Shown here: piece after piece, positions 1 to 8,197 of the stretch | Layout: every line of letters begins with the position of its first letter | Numbering within the stretch: position 1 is the first letter of the stretch | DNA from: an uncultured Blautia sp. | GTDB lineage: Bacteria > Bacillota > Clostridia > Lachnospirales > Lachnospiraceae | Reading direction: 5' to 3' | Length of the DNA: 64,000 nt | Assembly: GCA_937893675.1 (NCBI GenBank) | Contig: CALBGI010000014.1 | Location: forward strand, 62,001-126,000 | Made by a program: the position numbers and the translations under genes | Notes under the pieces: model-generated | Seen by the model: the letters and a program-made list of their open reading frames with translations, nothing else | The model's database searches: none | Told to the model about the DNA's origin: nothing

Positions 1-103
1 CATAACATTTGATACCAAAATACTTGGCGACCTCCTGGCCAATCTGTCGGCCGGCGCTCCCATACTCACGTCCAATCGTAATTACAGAATTCGTGGTATT
101 CAT
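1..103 (-). CDS. Cytidylate kinase-like family protein, N-terminal fragment
   Basis: Only the first 34 codons are inside the window; the gene continues past base 1. The visible N-terminus begins MNTTNSVITIGREYGSAGRQ. The ITIGREYGSAGRQIG segment is the nucleotide-binding loop region typical of the cytidylate-kinase-like family (AAA_26-type P-loop kinases of Clostridia), which also includes uncharacterised nucleoside kinases. ATG at 103 is preceded by a GGGAGTG ribosome binding site. It has its own promoter just downstream of rluD, so it is probably not part of the rluD operon. The family is clear; the substrate is not. Confidence 0.75.
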   Translation of the reverse strand, partial: MNTTNSVITIGREYGSAGRQIGQEVAKYFGIKCY

Positions 104-145
104 AACCGTCACTCCCTTCAGCAAAATCACAATTATTATATTCAC

Positions 146-174
146 ATTATACTGTTATCGCAGAAAAATTGCAA
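146..174 (-). promoter_or_regulatory. Promoter of the cytidylate-kinase-like gene
   Basis: Read on the minus strand: -35 TTGCAA (169-174), 17-base spacer, -10 TATAAT (146-151). It sits in the short gap between the end of rluD and the kinase-like start, about 43 bases ahead of the ATG. Confidence 0.7.
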
Positions 175-175
175 T

Positions 176-1090
176 TTATTTTCGTAATTTATTCAATAAT
201 TCACAAAAATATTCTGGCAAAGGAGCCGTAAATTCCATATACCTGCCCGTAGACGGATGTACAAAGCCGAGCACCATGGCGTGAAGCGCCTGTCCCTGAA
301 GATGATACGGATTTTTTCCAGAGCCGTAGACCTCATCTCCCAGAAGCGGATGTCCGATGCTTGCCATATGTACGCGAATCTGATGCGTACGTCCGGTTTC
401 CAGACGGCATTCCACATAAGAAGCATTTTTCAGCTGTTCCAGCACCTGATAGTGGGTCACTGCCTCCTTGCCGTTTTTGTAATTGACAGCCATCTTCTTC
501 CTGTCTATGGGATGTCGGCCGATCGGGCCTTCCACCGTGCCCTCTTCTTCTGAAAAGCCTCCGGATACCACGGCGCGGTACCGCCGTTTTATGGAATGCT
601 CTTTCAGCTGCTGCGCCAGGATCCGATGCGCATTGTCATTTTTGCATACAAGAAGCGCTCCGGTGGTATCCTTGTCAATGCGGTGCACAATTCCCGGACG
701 CATAACGCCGTTAATGCCGGACAGGTTCCCCTGACAATGGTACAGAACTGCATTCACAAGGGTGCCTGTGGTATGGCCGGCCGCCGGGTGCACGACCATG
801 CCCTTCGGCTTGTTGACTACAAGCACATCCTCATCCTCATAAAGAATGTCCAGAGGAATATTTTCCGGCAGAATGTCAAGGCTCTCCGGTTCCGGCTGGA
901 TCAGCTGGATCCGGTCTCCCTCCTGTACCTTGTAGCTGGCCTTGATGGCTTTGTTGTTTGCCAGGATCTTGGATTCTTTCAGAAGCTTCTGTACATAGGA
1001 GCGGGACAGCTTCTGATTTTTTTCCGAAAGACAGGAATCAATACGGCTGCCTGCCTCCGTCTCTCCGATAAGATATTCTATTTTTTCCAT
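176..1090 (-). CDS. rluD: RluD-family 23S rRNA pseudouridine synthase
   Basis: A 304-residue protein with an N-terminal S4 RNA-binding domain (about residues 15-75) and a pseudouridine synthase domain from about 85 onward. The catalytic motif is HRIDKDTTG, whose first Asp is the nucleophile in this family; GRTHQIRVHMASIGHPLLGD is the conserved C-terminal motif. RluD-type enzymes isomerise uridines in helix 69 of 23S rRNA, although the Firmicute YlyB clade is less studied. It overlaps the end of lspA by 13 bases, an lspA-ylyB order also seen in Bacillus, so the two are probably co-translated. The exact target positions are inferred. Confidence 0.88.
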   Translation of the reverse strand: MEKIEYLIGETEAGSRIDSCLSEKNQKLSRSYVQKLLKESKILANNKAIKASYKVQEGDRIQLIQPEPESLDILPENIPLDILYEDEDVLVVNKPKGMVVHPAAGHTTGTLVNAVLYHCQGNLSGINGVMRPGIVHRIDKDTTGALLVCKNDNAHRILAQQLKEHSIKRRYRAVVSGGFSEEEGTVEGPIGRHPIDRKKMAVNYKNGKEAVTHYQVLEQLKNASYVECRLETGRTHQIRVHMASIGHPLLGDEVYGSGKNPYHLQGQALHAMVLGFVHPSTGRYMEFTAPLPEYFCELLNKLRK

Positions 1091-1602
1091 AATATACCTT
1101 CCAATTCCTCTTCCTGATATCGAAAGCCGACCAGCAGCACCAGAAGGAAGCCGCTCACCACAACATACACATCTGCCAGATTAAATACCGGAAAATCAAT
1201 GATCGGAATATAAATAAAATCGATGACATATCCTCGGAATGTCCGGTCAATAAAATTCCCAAGCGCACCGGAGAACATCAGGCACAAGGTTGCGTCCAGG
1301 GGCAGATAGCGGCGCGTCTTTGGAATGCGCACCAGCACATACAGGATCACGGCAAAAAACACAAGACTCAGCGCCACAAACACCGGAACATATCCCTGAA
1401 ACAGACCGAATGCAATTCCGCGGTTCTCAGGATACAAATATTTCAGCTCCAGAATATTTTTTATGAGAGGAATTGCCGGCTCCCCTTTGAGATGCAGCTT
1501 GGCCAGATACTTTGTGTACTGGTCAAAACCTGTGAGCAAAAGCACGCCTGCGAAAAAACACAGCCATGCTTTGTATGCAAAACTCTTTTTTTGATCATTC
1601 AT
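1078..1602 (-). CDS. lspA: Lipoprotein signal peptidase II
   Basis: A 174-residue membrane aspartyl protease that removes the signal peptide of prolipoproteins after diacylglyceryl transfer. Four hydrophobic segments are visible. The two catalytic aspartates are in GNFIDR (Asp119) and FNLADV (Asp144), with the conserved PENRGIAFG motif between the first two membrane segments. Length is slightly above the usual 150-165. The ATG has an AGGAGACG ribosome binding site. It overlaps aroB by 8 bases upstream and rluD by 13 downstream. The window encodes at least two likely substrates, the lipoproteins at 22852 and 24925. Confidence 0.93.
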   Translation of the reverse strand: MNDQKKSFAYKAWLCFFAGVLLLTGFDQYTKYLAKLHLKGEPAIPLIKNILELKYLYPENRGIAFGLFQGYVPVFVALSLVFFAVILYVLVRIPKTRRYLPLDATLCLMFSGALGNFIDRTFRGYVIDFIYIPIIDFPVFNLADVYVVVSGFLLVLLVGFRYQEEELEGILWKK

Positions 1603-2689
1603 AAATCGTCTCCTGTATACACGAAAGAAGCTCTTCGTCCGTCACAGTGTCGTCCATAAAGCTTCTGCCAATCCCGTCCATGAGAATAAAACGGATATGA
1701 CCCTGGGACATTTTTTTGTCTTTTTTTGTGGCAGCCAGGATTTCTTCTGCCAAAAGCCCGTCAACCCCAATGGGAAGGTCATAAGAAAGACAGGCTTTTT
1801 TGATTTTTTCGGTCTCCTCCTTCGTGAGAAGACCTCTGTCCATGGACAGCTTTGCTGCTGCTACCAGGCCTACGGCCACACACTGGCCATGGAGCATGGA
1901 AAAGCCCTTCAGCTTCTCTATGGCGTGTCCCACCGTATGTCCCAAATTCAGAAGCGCCCGCTCCCCCTGCTCTTTGGGGTCGCGTTCCACAACGCCCGCC
2001 TTGATCTCGCAGCAGCGGCGCACCATGCCGGAAACCGCCTCCAGGTCAAGATTTCGGATCTGCTCTGCATGGCTGCTCACAAACTCGAAAAACTCCTTGT
2101 CGCAGATAAGACCGGTTTTCAGAATTTCTCCCATCCCACAGGAAAATTCCTTTGCCGGAAGCGTGGCAAGCGCAGAAAGATTCATATATACCAAGCGGGG
2201 CTGATGAAATGCTCCCACCATATTTTTGTAGCACAGAAAATCCACGCCGGTTTTGCCGCCCACACTGCTGTCCACCTGTGCCAAAAGCGTCGTCGGCACC
2301 TGCACAAAATCAATTCCCCGAAGATAGGTGGCTGCCGCAAAGCCCGTCAGATCTCCCACCACGCCGCCTCCAAGGGCAACCAGAAGGCTCTTTCGGTCAA
2401 GCTCATTTTCAATCAGCGTCTTATAAAGGCGCTCTGCTGTCTGAAGGTTTTTGCTTGCCTCCCCTGCCGGAAAAACAAATTCGGAAATCTCTTGGGAAGT
2501 CTCCGCAAGCGCTTTTTTTACGGTCTCCAGATACAGCGGCGCCACATTCGTGTCTGTCACAATACAAAGCTTCCTGCCCTCAAGCCCCTCTTCCCTGAGC
2601 ACATCAGAAAGCGCGTCAAAGCTCTGCTCAAAACAAATAGGATAATGAAAATCTCCGTCCCGTTTTACCAATAATTTTTCCTGTGTCAT
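1595..2689 (-). CDS. aroB: 3-dehydroquinate synthase
   Basis: Second step of the shikimate pathway: converts DAHP to 3-dehydroquinate with NAD and a divalent metal. Conserved motifs are GGGVVGDLTGFAAATYLRG (NAD and substrate loop), DSSVGGKTGVD, and the metal ligands in the AFHQPR and LNLGHTVGHAIE regions. A longer reading frame begins at 2728 and overlaps the ylmH stop, but ATG at 2689 has a well-placed AGGAGCAGATT ribosome binding site, giving 364 residues as usual for the family. No other aro genes are nearby; it is embedded in a division and rRNA-modification gene run. Confidence 0.92.
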   Translation of the reverse strand: MTQEKLLVKRDGDFHYPICFEQSFDALSDVLREEGLEGRKLCIVTDTNVAPLYLETVKKALAETSQEISEFVFPAGEASKNLQTAERLYKTLIENELDRKSLLVALGGGVVGDLTGFAAATYLRGIDFVQVPTTLLAQVDSSVGGKTGVDFLCYKNMVGAFHQPRLVYMNLSALATLPAKEFSCGMGEILKTGLICDKEFFEFVSSHAEQIRNLDLEAVSGMVRRCCEIKAGVVERDPKEQGERALLNLGHTVGHAIEKLKGFSMLHGQCVAVGLVAAAKLSMDRGLLTKEETEKIKKACLSYDLPIGVDGLLAEEILAATKKDKKMSQGHIRFILMDGIGRSFMDDTVTDEELLSCIQETIYE

Positions 2690-2724
2690 AATCTGCTCCT
2701 GTCCGTCATCTCTTAGTGTTGTCA

Positions 2725-3477
2725 TCATACATACTTTTTTATACAGACGCTTAAACGTCCTTTTTTTGTCTGGCCGGAAACACCGTCAAACACAAATCTG
2801 CCCTTGCCCCGCACAGAAATAATATCGCCCGGCTTCGGGTCAAATCCGTTGGAGGTCACCAGACGGCCGTTTACGAAGACAAAGCCTTTTTCGATGTAGG
2901 AAACCATGCTGCTCCTGGATTCCCGAAACGCAAGGGCAATCAGGCTATCCAGACGCACCGAAGAGCAGGTGCCGTTCACGGCTTCCAACGACGGACCGGG
3001 AAGCTCTCCTGGATCCGAAACTTCGTCAAGCTCGGTCTCCGTATGACGGATGCGGCTTAAATTCTCCATAAAAAATTCTGTCATGGAGCTTTTACAGAAG
3101 AGCCAGGCTTCTTTTTCCCGTATGAGAATATCTCCGACAACGCTCCTGTCCACGCCAAGGTTCAAAATCGCCCCAAGGTAATCTCTGTGGGTAAGACTCT
3201 CCCCGAATCTTGGATTTTTCGGGCGGATATGAAGACAGGCAATGGGGTACTCCCAGGAAAAGGAAAGCCCCTGGGGATAAAAGGCCGCCATCTGACGCTC
3301 AGCCGCCTCCCATCCGCCAAAAGTGCCGACACAAACGCCGAGGCCCTTTCTGTTCTGTGTATTCAAAATATTTTGTTCGTTTAAATTAAGAAAATCCGTA
3401 AAAGTCACAATATCTCTCTGATAAGCGATATTGGCCAGTTCGCGGATTCTCTTAAGAAAAAATTCTTCTTTTTCCAT
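2725..3477 (-). CDS. ylmH: YlmH-type RNA-binding S4 domain protein
   Basis: A 250-residue protein with a C-terminal S4 domain (about residues 175-235, containing VRLDSLIALAFRESRS and GRLVTSNGFDPKPGDIISVRGKGR) behind a central YlmH-type domain. YlmH of Firmicutes lies in the division cluster downstream of sepF and has been linked to ribosome rescue and to division; which role applies here cannot be read from sequence. The ribosome binding site ahead of the ATG is weak. It lies 33 bases downstream of sepF and reads into aroB. Confidence 0.85.
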   Translation of the reverse strand: MEKEEFFLKRIRELANIAYQRDIVTFTDFLNLNEQNILNTQNRKGLGVCVGTFGGWEAAERQMAAFYPQGLSFSWEYPIACLHIRPKNPRFGESLTHRDYLGAILNLGVDRSVVGDILIREKEAWLFCKSSMTEFFMENLSRIRHTETELDEVSDPGELPGPSLEAVNGTCSSVRLDSLIALAFRESRSSMVSYIEKGFVFVNGRLVTSNGFDPKPGDIISVRGKGRFVFDGVSGQTKKGRLSVCIKKYV

Positions 3478-3510
3478 TATTCTCTTACTTGACTATGTGT
3501 TCTCTATGCT

Positions 3511-4140
3511 TTAGTATCCTGCGCGTACAGAGGGAACCGAACCGCCCAGAATATTCTGCAGATCACCGGTAATATCAACATTGTAGGGTCCAAGAACAAA
3601 AATATAGCTGGATACCTTCTGCAGGCTTCCTCCCAGGGAGTAGCATGCGCCTGAGGTAAAGTCGATAATTCTCTGGGCAAGCTCAACATCAATGCCTTCC
3701 AGATTCAGAATGACTGTGGAATTGTCCACCAATGTGTCGGCAATCTCTCTGGTATCTTCCATGGAAGCCGGTTTGATGACGCAAACCTCCATATTCATCG
3801 TCTGCATACTTCCTTTTCGGCTGGCGCGCATGGGAGTTATCTTTCCAGAGGTACGTGCAGCTGCCTTCTCCTGCTTGGCCGGAGCCTTGGCTGCTGCAGT
3901 CTTGGAAGAAACCTTTTCAACAACCTTTTCCGGTTCCTCATCAAACTCCTCAAAATCGTCAAAATCATCTTCAGACGCTTTCTTCTTGCCGAACTTTTCA
4001 AAAAACTTCTTCTTTGGCTTTTCTTCCACTTCTTCATCCAGGAAGTCCTCTTCCTCATCCATCAGATCCTCATCCAGAAATTCATCGTCGTAATCGTCAT
4101 TCAGCTTAATTGCATCCAGAAACTTATCTAAAACGTTCAT
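3511..4140 (-). CDS. sepF: Cell division protein SepF
   Basis: Membrane-associated FtsZ-interacting protein that shapes the Z-ring in Gram-positives. The N-terminus (MNVLDKFLDAIKL) is a short amphipathic helix that would bind membrane. Residues from about 20 to 95 form an acidic then basic low-complexity linker rich in Asp, Glu, Lys and Ala. The SepF fold follows (CVIKPASMEDTREIADTLVDNSTVILNLEG...). A TTG four codons upstream is possible, but ATG 4140 has GGAGAG at proper spacing. The linker is longer than in Bacillus SepF. It lies 16 bases downstream of the ylmE homologue. Confidence 0.92.
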   Translation of the reverse strand: MNVLDKFLDAIKLNDDYDDEFLDEDLMDEEEDFLDEEVEEKPKKKFFEKFGKKKASEDDFDDFEEFDEEPEKVVEKVSSKTAAAKAPAKQEKAAARTSGKITPMRASRKGSMQTMNMEVCVIKPASMEDTREIADTLVDNSTVILNLEGIDVELAQRIIDFTSGACYSLGGSLQKVSSYIFVLGPYNVDITGDLQNILGGSVPSVRAGY

Positions 4141-4156
4141 ATTGCTCTCCAATCTT

Positions 4157-4855
4157 TTAACCTTGTGTTAAATATGTGCGCTCACCAAAAATGCCTGTTC
4201 CCACACGCACCATGGTGGCGCCCTCCTGCACGGCAACCGTATAATCACCCGTCATTCCCATGCTGAGGACATTCATAGTAATATTATTAATGTTTTTCTT
4301 TGCAATGTCAACACTTAATTTTTTTAATTTGCGGAAAATTTCGCGATTATCCTCGGGATCCTCCACGTAGGGAGCGATCGTCATAAGCCCCATAACCTGC
4401 AGATGGGGATACCGGGCAATCTCCTCCAGAAGCGGAAGCACCTCTTCCATGCGAAGCCCGAATTTTGTTTCCTCCTCTGCCACATTCACCTCCAGGAGGA
4501 TTTTCATAACAACATTCTTTTTGGCAGCTTCCTGCTCAATTGTCTCCGCCAGACGCAAAGAATCCACGGAATGGATCATTTCAACCTTGTCAACAATGTA
4601 TTTCACTTTGTTGCGCTGGAGATGCCCGATCATATGCCATTTTACATCGGAAGGCATCTTATCATATTTGTCCAGAATCTCCTGCACCTTGTTTTCGCCA
4701 AATACCCTGGCACCTGCCTCATAGGCTTCCATAAGAAGCTCTATCGGCTTGGTCTTGCTCACCGCGATCAAGGTAACTTCCGAAGGATTCCTCCCGCTTT
4801 CGGCGCAGGCTTTCTCAATATTTTTCTGTACCTGTCTCAAATTTTCACAAAGCAT
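4157..4855 (-). CDS. YggS/YlmE family PLP-binding protein (PLPBP)
   Basis: A 232-residue alanine-racemase-like TIM-barrel protein without known enzymatic activity; the family controls pyridoxal phosphate homeostasis. The PLP lysine is in VTLIAVSKTKP; the phosphate-binding C-terminal region is seen in LSMGMTGDYTVAVQEGATMVRVGTGIFGER. ATG 4855 follows a perfect AGGAGG site. In Firmicutes this gene (ylmE) normally precedes sepF, as here, which supports the assignment. Confidence 0.92.
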   Translation of the reverse strand: MLCENLRQVQKNIEKACAESGRNPSEVTLIAVSKTKPIELLMEAYEAGARVFGENKVQEILDKYDKMPSDVKWHMIGHLQRNKVKYIVDKVEMIHSVDSLRLAETIEQEAAKKNVVMKILLEVNVAEEETKFGLRMEEVLPLLEEIARYPHLQVMGLMTIAPYVEDPEDNREIFRKLKKLSVDIAKKNINNITMNVLSMGMTGDYTVAVQEGATMVRVGTGIFGERTYLTQG

Positions 4856-4870
4856 ATCTGCCTCCTGTTA

Positions 4871-6310
4871 TCAATATAAAATATCTTCTTCCTTTACATC
4901 CTCTGCATTTTTCACAATGTGGTCATACCTGGAAAGACCATAGGCTGTCCCTTTTTTCACAATGGCATATTCCTCATTCTGATCCAGGATCTCAATGCGC
5001 TTAAATACCGCATATCCCTGATTGATACAGTAAACGCCCTCGAGGATCGCGGTGTCTCCGATCACATATTTGCCGGAGCCATTAGGGTCCAATATGACAT
5101 CGCCCTCTTCAAAAGCGCTCTTTTCCACGTAATAGGTGTAGGAAACCTCTGCCTCCTCCTGTGTTCCGGAATTTGGCTGCTCCACGCTGGCATAAATAGG
5201 CGTTGTCTGAAAGGTAGTGACTCTCTCGCCTTCGCGGTTGGTCTCCTCAACCAGAAATCCCTCCTGCTGACTGTCCTCATTGACTGTAGAAAAAGAAGAC
5301 GGAATGGTATAAAATTCCTTCGTCACAATAGAGCTTAAAGGGATTTTCAGCCCGGACACCGTGTTGGTAACCAGCTCTATCTCCAAAAAACGGTCTGTTG
5401 CATAGCGCACAAGTCCCTTATTGAAATCAATCTTTCCGTATTTGTCCCCCTCGATTTCAACAATGGAGAAATCGCCGGTCTGTGTCATATCGTCTTTCAG
5501 AAATTTGACACGGATCGCAGAGCGGTCCGCAAGCTTGACCGCCTGTTTTTCACTCAGCGGGATCAAAAGGCTCCAGCGTTCATCTGTGATTATGGTATAG
5601 ACATCGTCTCCGGCGCTGATCGGCTCTGCCGTTTTTAAGTCCGTCTCATGGTAAGCGTTCTGGTCAAAATCTTCTTTTGTCACAGTTTCCAGCGTCTTTC
5701 CCTCGTAGCCGTCCTTGGAGTACAGGATGATTCCATCCGAAGCGGCCTTGCTGATGGTCTGGTTTCCAAAGGTGACCACTTCCTGCGCCGCTCCCTCTTC
5801 GTCTGCTCCGTCCGCATCCTGCGTTACGCCCGCATATTGCAGGATGTTTCCCTCCAGCTGGTATTTAAAGCTGTACGTGCTATTGAATTTGCTTGGATTA
5901 AACACCTTGGAAAAGCTCTGCATATCGCTGCGGATATCGGAGAGCTCTTCCTGACTCAGCTGCACATTGGCCTCCGGCGTTTTGGTGCTGCTCAGTCCAA
6001 ATACCGCGCCGTTTGCATTGATCTTGCTTCCCTCCCTGGCATAATAAGTCACATACCCGCCTAAATCCGCCTGCACTACATTCTCCTCGCGGATGGCAAG
6101 ACCGGTATATGTTTCATTGCGGGAAAGAGGCCCGGAAGTCACCTGATAGGATTCCGTATGACTGGAGGTCAGATAAAGAACAGCGCTGAATATCATATAG
6201 AGAAAAAGGATGCCAAACATAATGGTTCCAATGTTCAGCCCCATGATACTTCGTATGTTCCTGATGAGCTTTGCAAGTCTCTGTGGAGATTCTTTTTTGT
6301 TTCCAGACAA
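4871..6310 (-). CDS. HlyD-like membrane-fusion-type protein of the division cluster
   Basis: A 479-residue protein with a cytoplasmic basic N-terminus, one membrane segment (about residues 29-48, GTIMFGILFLYMIFSAVLYL) and a large extracytoplasmic part. The segment after the membrane (TYTGLAIREENVVQADLGGYVTYYAREGSKINANGAVFG) resembles the lipoyl/barrel-sandwich part of HlyD-type adaptors, followed by beta-rich domains. No transporter partner is encoded nearby. The start is TTG, supported by AAAGGAGAAAC eight bases ahead and a consensus promoter upstream; no ATG lies near. It is first in the operon with ylmE and sepF, suggesting an envelope or division role, which is inference. Confidence 0.72.
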   Translation of the reverse strand: MSGNKKESPQRLAKLIRNIRSIMGLNIGTIMFGILFLYMIFSAVLYLTSSHTESYQVTSGPLSRNETYTGLAIREENVVQADLGGYVTYYAREGSKINANGAVFGLSSTKTPEANVQLSQEELSDIRSDMQSFSKVFNPSKFNSTYSFKYQLEGNILQYAGVTQDADGADEEGAAQEVVTFGNQTISKAASDGIILYSKDGYEGKTLETVTKEDFDQNAYHETDLKTAEPISAGDDVYTIITDERWSLLIPLSEKQAVKLADRSAIRVKFLKDDMTQTGDFSIVEIEGDKYGKIDFNKGLVRYATDRFLEIELVTNTVSGLKIPLSSIVTKEFYTIPSSFSTVNEDSQQEGFLVEETNREGERVTTFQTTPIYASVEQPNSGTQEEAEVSYTYYVEKSAFEEGDVILDPNGSGKYVIGDTAILEGVYCINQGYAVFKRIEILDQNEEYAIVKKGTAYGLSRYDHIVKNAEDVKEEDILY

Positions 6311-6348
6311 TGTTGTTTCTCCTTTGTTTCAAATCTGTAATACATTAT

Positions 6349-6377
6349 ATTGTAACATTATCTCTGTTCAATGACAA
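6349..6377 (-). promoter_or_regulatory. Promoter of the HlyD-like/ylmE/sepF operon
   Basis: Minus strand -35 TTGTCA (6372-6377), 17-base spacer, -10 TACAAT (6349-6354). The distance to the TTG start at 6310 is about 38 bases. It diverges from the lexA promoter. Confidence 0.75.
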
Positions 6378-6402
6378 GGGAAAACAACATGTTGTAAAAA
6401 AT

Positions 6403-6416
6403 CGAACGTATTTTCC
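6403..6416. promoter_or_regulatory. Candidate LexA operator (SOS box)
   Basis: CGAACGTATTTTCC matches the Gram-positive LexA box consensus CGAACRNRYGTTYC at 13 of 14 positions (T for G in the second half-site). It lies between the divergent promoters of lexA and the HlyD-like gene, so it could control either or both. Autoregulation of lexA is the rule in this family; binding here is inferred from sequence only. Confidence 0.6.
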
Positions 6417-6426
6417 GAATATCCGT

Positions 6427-6455
6427 TTGCTTTTATAAAGTGCTTATGTTATAAT
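6427..6455 (+). promoter_or_regulatory. lexA promoter
   Basis: -35 TTGCTT (6427-6432), 17-base spacer, perfect -10 TATAAT (6450-6455). The ribosome binding site GGAGGT at 6481 precedes the lexA ATG at 6495. Confidence 0.7.
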
Positions 6456-6494
6456 TCATATAATGCAAAAGAACGATATCGGAGGTATTTTCCC

Positions 6495-7115
6495 ATGACA
6501 TACGGCAAAATCAGCAAAAAACAGCAGGAGATCCTGGATTACATCAAAAACGAGATCCTGAACCGCGGATTCCCTCCTGCAGTGCGCGAAATCTGCGAGG
6601 CAGTCAACCTGAAGTCCACCTCTTCTGTCCATGCCCATCTGGAAGCCCTGGAGAAGAACGGCTACATCCGCCGCGATGCGACCAAGCCCCGCGCCATCGA
6701 GATTATTGACGATAACTTTAATCTGGTGCGCCGCGAAGTGGTAAACGTCCCCCTCATCGGCACAGTCGCTGCAGGGCAGCCCATTCTGGCGGTGGAGAAC
6801 ATAGAGAATTACTTCCCCTTCCCGGCAGAATATATGCCAAACGAGCAGAGCTTTCTCCTCCGTGTCAAGGGCGAAAGCATGGTAAATGCCGGCATTTTTG
6901 ACGGTGACCAGGTGCTGGTACGACAGCAATCCACCGCCTCCAACGGAGATATCGTGGTGGCTCTTGTGGAGGATTCCGCCACAGTCAAAACCTTCTACAA
7001 AGAAAAAGGCTATATCCGCCTTCAGCCCGAAAATGACACTATGGATCCCATTATCCTCCACGGAAACGTACAGATTCTGGGCAAGGTATTCGGAGTGCTG
7101 CGTTTTTATAACTGA
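6495..7115 (+). CDS. lexA: SOS repressor LexA
   Basis: A 206-residue repressor of the SOS regulon. The N-terminal winged helix-turn-helix covers about residues 1-70 (GFPPAVREICEAVNLKSTSSVHAHLEALEKNGYIRR). The self-cleavage Ala-Gly bond is in VAAGQPIL; the catalytic serine is in VKGESMVNAGI and the lysine in SATVKTFYKE. The start has a GGAGGT site. It is a single-gene transcript ended by a strong hairpin. A near-consensus LexA box upstream implies autoregulation. Confidence 0.96.
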   Translation: MTYGKISKKQQEILDYIKNEILNRGFPPAVREICEAVNLKSTSSVHAHLEALEKNGYIRRDATKPRAIEIIDDNFNLVRREVVNVPLIGTVAAGQPILAVENIENYFPFPAEYMPNEQSFLLRVKGESMVNAGIFDGDQVLVRQQSTASNGDIVVALVEDSATVKTFYKEKGYIRLQPENDTMDPIILHGNVQILGKVFGVLRFYN

Positions 7116-7161
7116 ACCGGGGATAAGCGGTTCCCGGACACTCTGTAATTTTCTGTCACAC

Positions 7162-7218
7162 AAAAACAGTGCCGGCAAATCCCCAGAAACGATTTGCCGG
7201 CTTCTCTTTTTTATTTTT
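7162..7218 (+). terminator. Bidirectional intrinsic terminator between lexA and rsfS
   Basis: A perfect 10-bp stem, GCCGGCAAAT (7171-7180) and ATTTGCCGGC (7192-7201), is followed on the plus strand by a T-rich run to about 7218. On the minus strand the same stem is followed by ACTGTTTTTG. It would end both lexA and the convergent rsfS operon; it slightly overlaps the rsfS stop codon. Confidence 0.88.
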
Positions 7219-7573
7219 CAGATACAAACGCCTCGGCGTCCAGAATCTTTCCGTCTCTCCAGATCCTTTCCAGATCATAAAACAGACGATTTTCCTCGTC
7301 AAAAATATGAACGATCACATCGCCGTAATCCATAAGAACCCAGTTGGAGTTGCTGCTTCCTTCTATCTGCTTCGGCTCAAAGCCGGCGCGTCCCAGAGTC
7401 TCGTCCACATTATCCATCATGGCCTGTACCTGATTGGCATTGGATGCGCTTGCAATCACAAAATAATCTGCCAGAACTGTCACTTCGTGAATATCAATCA
7501 CCTTGATATCCTTACCCTTTTTGTCCTCAAGAGCCTTACAGGCAAGCACTGCCAGTTCTTTTTCTCTTGTCAT
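7211..7573 (-). CDS. rsfS: Ribosomal silencing factor RsfS
   Basis: A 120-residue protein that binds L14 on the 50S subunit and blocks subunit joining under starvation. Conserved features are the ALEDKKGKDIKVIDI start and the NWVLMDYGDVIVHIFDEENRLFYDLERIW core. The start codon follows GGAGGGAATC. It is the last gene of the rplU-obgE-nadD-yqeK operon, the usual position in Clostridia (nadD-yqeK-rsfS). Confidence 0.95.
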   Translation of the reverse strand: MTREKELAVLACKALEDKKGKDIKVIDIHEVTVLADYFVIASASNANQVQAMMDNVDETLGRAGFEPKQIEGSSNSNWVLMDYGDVIVHIFDEENRLFYDLERIWRDGKILDAEAFVSEK

Positions 7574-7591
7574 CTATGATTCCCTCCTTTT

Positions 7592-8197
7592 TTATGTACT
7601 TTTCATCTCTTTTTGCTTTGCATTGTGAAGCTTCTCATAGTATGTGTAAGCCTTCCATGTCAGCGGCTCGATATCCGCCGGATTTGCATTGAGATAGCAA
7701 AGCGTATCTTTCAGGATCACATACATGCACTCGTCCAGATCCGCAAAAGCAAGCTTTCGCACAGCCGCCAGATTGGGCGCCTTATCCCGCAGAGGCTCGA
7801 TATAGTCCGCAATATACGTAATCTTTGCCAGAAGGCTCATTTCCGGCTTTCCTGTCGTGTGATAGGTGATGGCGTCCAAAACCGCCTCATCCTTCACATC
7901 ATATTTTTCCTTTGCAAGATATGCCCCCAGCTTGGAATGAAGAAGAAACGGGTGTTTTTCCTCAAAAGGTGTTACCGGGATTTTATGCTGCCTGCAAATC
8001 TTCAGCTTCTTTTTGTTTGGAATGCACTTGGCGCTGTCGTGAAGAAGCCCGGCAAGCTGCGCTGCCTCCATATCTGCCCCATGAGCCATCGCCAGACAGA
8101 CACTGGTATGCATGACCCCTATGGTGTGTTTATAACGAGCCTTATCCAGATATCTGGAAAGCTTTTTCGCCATTTTGTCAAAATCATACTGTCCCAT
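7592..8197 (-). CDS. yqeK: HD-domain Ap4A hydrolase YqeK
   Basis: A 201-residue HD-superfamily phosphohydrolase; characterised YqeK proteins split diadenosine tetraphosphate symmetrically to two ADP. Metal-binding residues are seen in RYKHTIGVMH, LAGLLHDSAK (the HD pair) and LHSKLGAYLAKEKYDV, with DAITYHTTGKPEMS further on. It overlaps nadD by 14 bases and is followed by rsfS, the standard order. Confidence 0.9.
   Translation of the reverse strand: MGQYDFDKMAKKLSRYLDKARYKHTIGVMHTSVCLAMAHGADMEAAQLAGLLHDSAKCIPNKKKLKICRQHKIPVTPFEEKHPFLLHSKLGAYLAKEKYDVKDEAVLDAITYHTTGKPEMSLLAKITYIADYIEPLRDKAPNLAAVRKLAFADLDECMYVILKDTLCYLNANPADIEPLTWKAYTYYEKLHNAKQKEMKST

Noticed and set aside
1697..2674. Long plus-strand reading frame opposite aroB
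   Set aside because: It is the antisense shadow of aroB, with no family similarity and no ribosome binding site.
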